DNA of 64,000 nt from Bugulina stolonifera (taxonomy: Eukaryota > Bryozoa > Gymnolaemata > Cheilostomatida > Bugulidae): assembly GCA_935421135.1 (NCBI GenBank), contig OW285193.1, forward strand, positions 18,524,099 to 18,588,098, written 5' to 3'. This document shows positions 61,112 through 64,000 of the stretch, piece after piece. Every line of letters starts with the position of its first letter. The stretch's first letter is position 1. Under the pieces are notes generated by a model. That model saw only the letters and a list, made by a program, of their open reading frames with translations. It searched no databases and had not been told where the DNA came from. The position numbers were made by a program, and so were the translations under genes.

Positions 61112-62662
61112 ATGGGAGCATCGAGTAGTGTTTTCACAGGGCAGGCCTTGGAGGACTACCAGGAACTTACTTACTTTACAAAAAAGGAGATTCTTCACGT
61201 ACATAAACGCTTCTCTGAGATTATACCTGGTCAACAGGGTTTGGATTTTGATATTGAGGCTAAGGTGCCCATGAGAAATGTTTTAGAGATGGAGGAGCTC
61301 AAGGTGAGTGTGTGTGTGTGTAGGTGTGTGTGTACTAGCGGAAGGTGTCAAATGCAGTCTTTGGCGAGTACTCTCGCCTGCAAATGGGGACATGCCGTCA
61401 AATGTGTGCGTGCGTGTGTGTGCGTGTGTACTGGTAGTTCTCTGAACTACTTTGCTTAGTTCCATAACTATGTGTTTGTATAGCAGTTGAATGATACTGC
61501 TCTAGTCAGAGGCTTATTCTATTGTGCACTTTCATAAAGAACGTGTAGTCACGCAACTCTAGGGAGTAATCAGCTCTCCATGGGATTATCTCCACTGTGT
61601 TGCTCCCGCCAGCAGCCAAACTCGGTTGTAAGATGGGGAGTTAATTTTCATATGGAATGTCACTCTTGCTTAACGGCAGTTGATTTTCTATTCTGATATA
61701 TTAACTGTGACTGTGCTGTAAAATATCAGCTAATAAAAAGGTGCCGTTGCTGCCTGTGGTCTACGTTAATTTTATCCACATCTGTGCAGCCTATTGTTTA
61801 CTAAATATAATAAGTGCACATTTAAAACATAATAATTGCATATTAACACTCATATTAACAATACTTGACCTCCTCTAGATTTGGTAATAGTGTTTTTTTG
61901 TAAAATCTCATTCCAAACAATTACTGTGTACTGATTTAGGTGAACCCATTTGGAGATAGAATGTGCAAGGTGTTCTCCACAGACGGGAGTGGCGATATGA
62001 CATTTGAGGATTTCCTGGACATGATGTCAGTGTTTAGTGATAACGCCCCAAAGAGTGTTAAAGTTGAATATGCATTCAGGATTTACGATTTTGATAACGA
62101 CGATATGTTATCAAACTCTGATTTGGAGGAGGTATGTTACTAGTAGTTAGTAGACTGTTTACCAATTAGTAATATACTAGTTTCTATTAATTCCTTTCCT
62201 TTACCGTTGACCCAGTATATTTGTACAATAGTTTCATTATTATCATTTACATCATGTGTGTTCTATTTGGTTTAATAAGGGCCTACATTGTACATGTATA
62301 TTGTTATCACATACCAGTTGGCACTCACTATCAATGTTTTATTGGAACAGCATCAATGTTATCAGCAAAGGATACGTTATTTCAAATGTTGTTTCCTTGT
62401 AGAAAATCAGCATACCCAATTCAGTACAAGTAGTTGTTCACCCATTCATATGTACACTGTATATTGACAGGTAATCAACAGACTAACTGGAGGCAATGAT
62501 GATGACAGACTGAAGCTACCCAAGGATGATATGGAGATGCTTATTAACAACATCTATCAAGAGGCTGATCTGGATGATGACGATACTCTCTCATTTGCAG
62601 AGTTTGAGCACGTCATCTCCAAGGCACCAGATTTTGTTACCTCCTTTAGAATCCGTCTCTAA
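61112..62662 (+). CDS. CIB1: Calcium- and integrin-binding (CIB) EF-hand protein
   Basis: Exons 61112-61303, 61940-62131, 62471-62662, all phase 0; 191 residues, the same length as human CIB1. The family binds integrin cytoplasmic tails and other partners in a Ca2+-dependent way. The N terminus MGASSS fits an N-myristoylation signal. DYQELTYFTKKEILHVHKRF aligns with the CIB signature. Residues 77-88 form a degenerate EF-hand. Residues 114-125 (DFDNDDMLSNSD) and 161-172 (DLDDDDTLSFAE) are the two functional loops. FEHVISKAPDF-TSF is the conserved C terminus. In both loops position 6 is Asp rather than the usual Gly. Which of the vertebrate CIB1-4 paralogues is closest was not tested; the symbol reflects best resemblance. 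Diverges from CEP290 (starts 2.9 kb apart). Confidence 0.95.
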
Positions 62663-63676
62663 ACATTCCAGTCATAATGATAATATAATGTCTATTTTTA
62701 ATCATGATTATTTTTATACACAAGCACTTGTTATTTATTAGTTTTACTGCACCAAAATAGGATTGATATGGACATATGAACAAACTTTTGATATTACATT
62801 GCAAATAGCTGCAACTGCTTATAATATATTTGTTCTGTGTTCAACTATATAAATATGAAGTAATGGTATTATACTGTAGTAAGAATACAAGCAGCTCCAG
62901 ACTTCAACATTTTATTATTAAATACTTTTCTAAACATGATGTTCATTGACTATTGACCAATCACTCTTTATGTCTCCATAGCAAATCCTATGCATACTAT
63001 ACTACAGTACATGTACATGTATACAATACAGGCACATGTATAGTAAACACTACTTATATTTGGTATTATTTCACATGTAGATTCTATACTAGGTAGGCAT
63101 GCGTATATAGGCGTAGTTAAACATAGTTGTTGGAAATTTTCCTACAGATGTAACAGGCAGGGGAACACAACTCTGCATTTCAACCAACATAAGCTATCAT
63201 CACCAACGTAGCTTCTATTTCAGAGATAAATTCCAGTAAACTTGACAACTTCTACACATATACATTCACAATACCAATCAGTTCGACATTTCACATTGAG
63301 GCTAATTTATATACCTTTCTGACTTCCTCCAAATAATGGTTCATATAAAAAACTATTATAGTGAGAAATAATAGAGGTGAGATCATGATTAAATAGAACG
63401 GAGAGTATATAAATAAAATAACATGCATATCTGCCTATTATCTACCATTCTATATTCAATCACCAAAATAGTGGTGGCGGTGAACCAAATGTAAAATACA
63501 AAATATTCACAATCGTTTCCCAAAATATATACAGTACATTGTATAATGATATGCGAGTTCAACTGAGGTCATTCAAATCTTCTTACAATATTGCATAAAA
63601 TTGATAAAATTTGAAAGAAATAATATGTTGATATACATTGTAATTGGAAGTGACTACCAGCACCTGTCTAACATGA
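62663..63676. other. Converging 3' regions of CIB and the right-edge gene
   Basis: Presumed 3' UTRs. A plus-strand AATAAA lies near 63413. No other feature recognised. Confidence 0.4.
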
Positions 63677-63931
63677 CTAGCTAGAAGGGGGACTAAAATC
63701 AAAATTTGCTGCCAACCTGGACTTTGATTTCCTGGGCTTCTGATTGGCTGGTTTCTTACTAGGCGTTCGTTTCTTGTCAGCATCAGTATTGTTACTGTTC
63801 TGTGTAGTAGGAGCGGTGGATGACAAATTCTCCTCTTGTATTAAAGAAAGGGATTCCATACCAAAAGTAGGCGCAGGGGCAGACGATTCTGAATCTGATC
63901 TAACTCTTTCGTGTGCTTGTTTGCGTGTCAC
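63677..63931 (-). CDS. Last exon of an unidentified gene (partial)
   Basis: 85 codons including TAG at 63677-63679, preceded by a good acceptor (TTTTGCTAG before 63931), so the rest of the gene lies beyond the right edge. The encoded tail is Ser/Thr-rich and then strongly basic (KKRTPSKKPANQKPRKSKSR), ending LAANFDFSPPSS. It looks disordered with a possible nuclear localisation signal. No family recognised. Confidence 0.6.
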   Translation of the reverse strand: MTRKQAHERVRSDSESSAPAPTFGMESLSLIQEENLSSTAPTTQNSNNTDADKKRTPSKKPANQKPRKSKSRLAANFDFSPPSS

Positions 63932-64000
63932 CTAGCAAAACATGTACAAAATGTTACTTTATTTCCCCATATAGAACTTATAAGAAATCTTGTTTTGCGG

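Overview
This 64 kb window is intron-rich animal nuclear DNA. It is AT-rich, nearly every coding exon is bounded by GT/AG splice sites, and the genes encode the ciliary protein CEP290 and a calcium- and integrin-binding (CIB) protein. High intron density, many minisatellites, MITEs and a Ty3/gypsy-like LTR element fit a non-vertebrate metazoan, possibly an early-branching one such as a sponge. The taxon is an inference and is not shown by the sequence.

Layout from left to right. (1) 1-7.3 kb has no recognisable gene; it holds a large imperfect inverted repeat (about 275-3690), a hAT-type MITE (4073-4395), small hairpins and a palindromic repeat (6470-6735). (2) 7363-14687, minus strand: a 10-exon gene for a secreted 315-residue protein with a signal peptide, Lys-rich middle, Thr-rich tract and an 8-Cys C-terminal module resembling the Dickkopf N-terminal cysteine pattern. 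(3) 14.7-18.9 kb: minisatellites and no gene. (4) 18981-27631, minus strand: a protein of about 832 residues made of about 28 leucine-rich repeats with Lys-rich ends. (5) 28567-58216, minus strand: a complete CEP290 orthologue; 49 coding exons were joined by eye with all phases matching, giving 2,493 residues. Its introns carry a retroelement (34836-39871), a solo LTR of the same family (31140-31820), a Harbinger-like MITE and many minisatellites. (6) 61112-62662, plus strand: CIB, three coding exons of exactly 192 nt, 191 residues. (7) 63677-63931, minus strand: the last exon of an unidentified gene that runs off the right edge.

The most unusual theme is that several minisatellites contain copies of a splice junction. 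The 5' splice site of LRR exon 3 plus 47 nt of exon is present in 8 tandem copies. The CEP290 exon 32 donor is present three times in a 63-bp, frame-preserving unit. The CEP290 exon 14 acceptor is present about five times in a 27-bp unit. A second theme is a dispersed family of 45-65 bp hairpins with stems like AAGTTGTCCTCTC/GAGAGGACAACTT. A third is an LTR element with a candidate -1 frameshift heptamer (G GGA AAA) between gag and protease, no visible reverse transcriptase, two C2H2-like zinc fingers and a truncated 3' LTR, although its LTRs are nearly identical.

All gene models were assembled by hand from splice signals, reading phase and family resemblance. No alignment or search was run, and comparisons with human proteins are from general knowledge.
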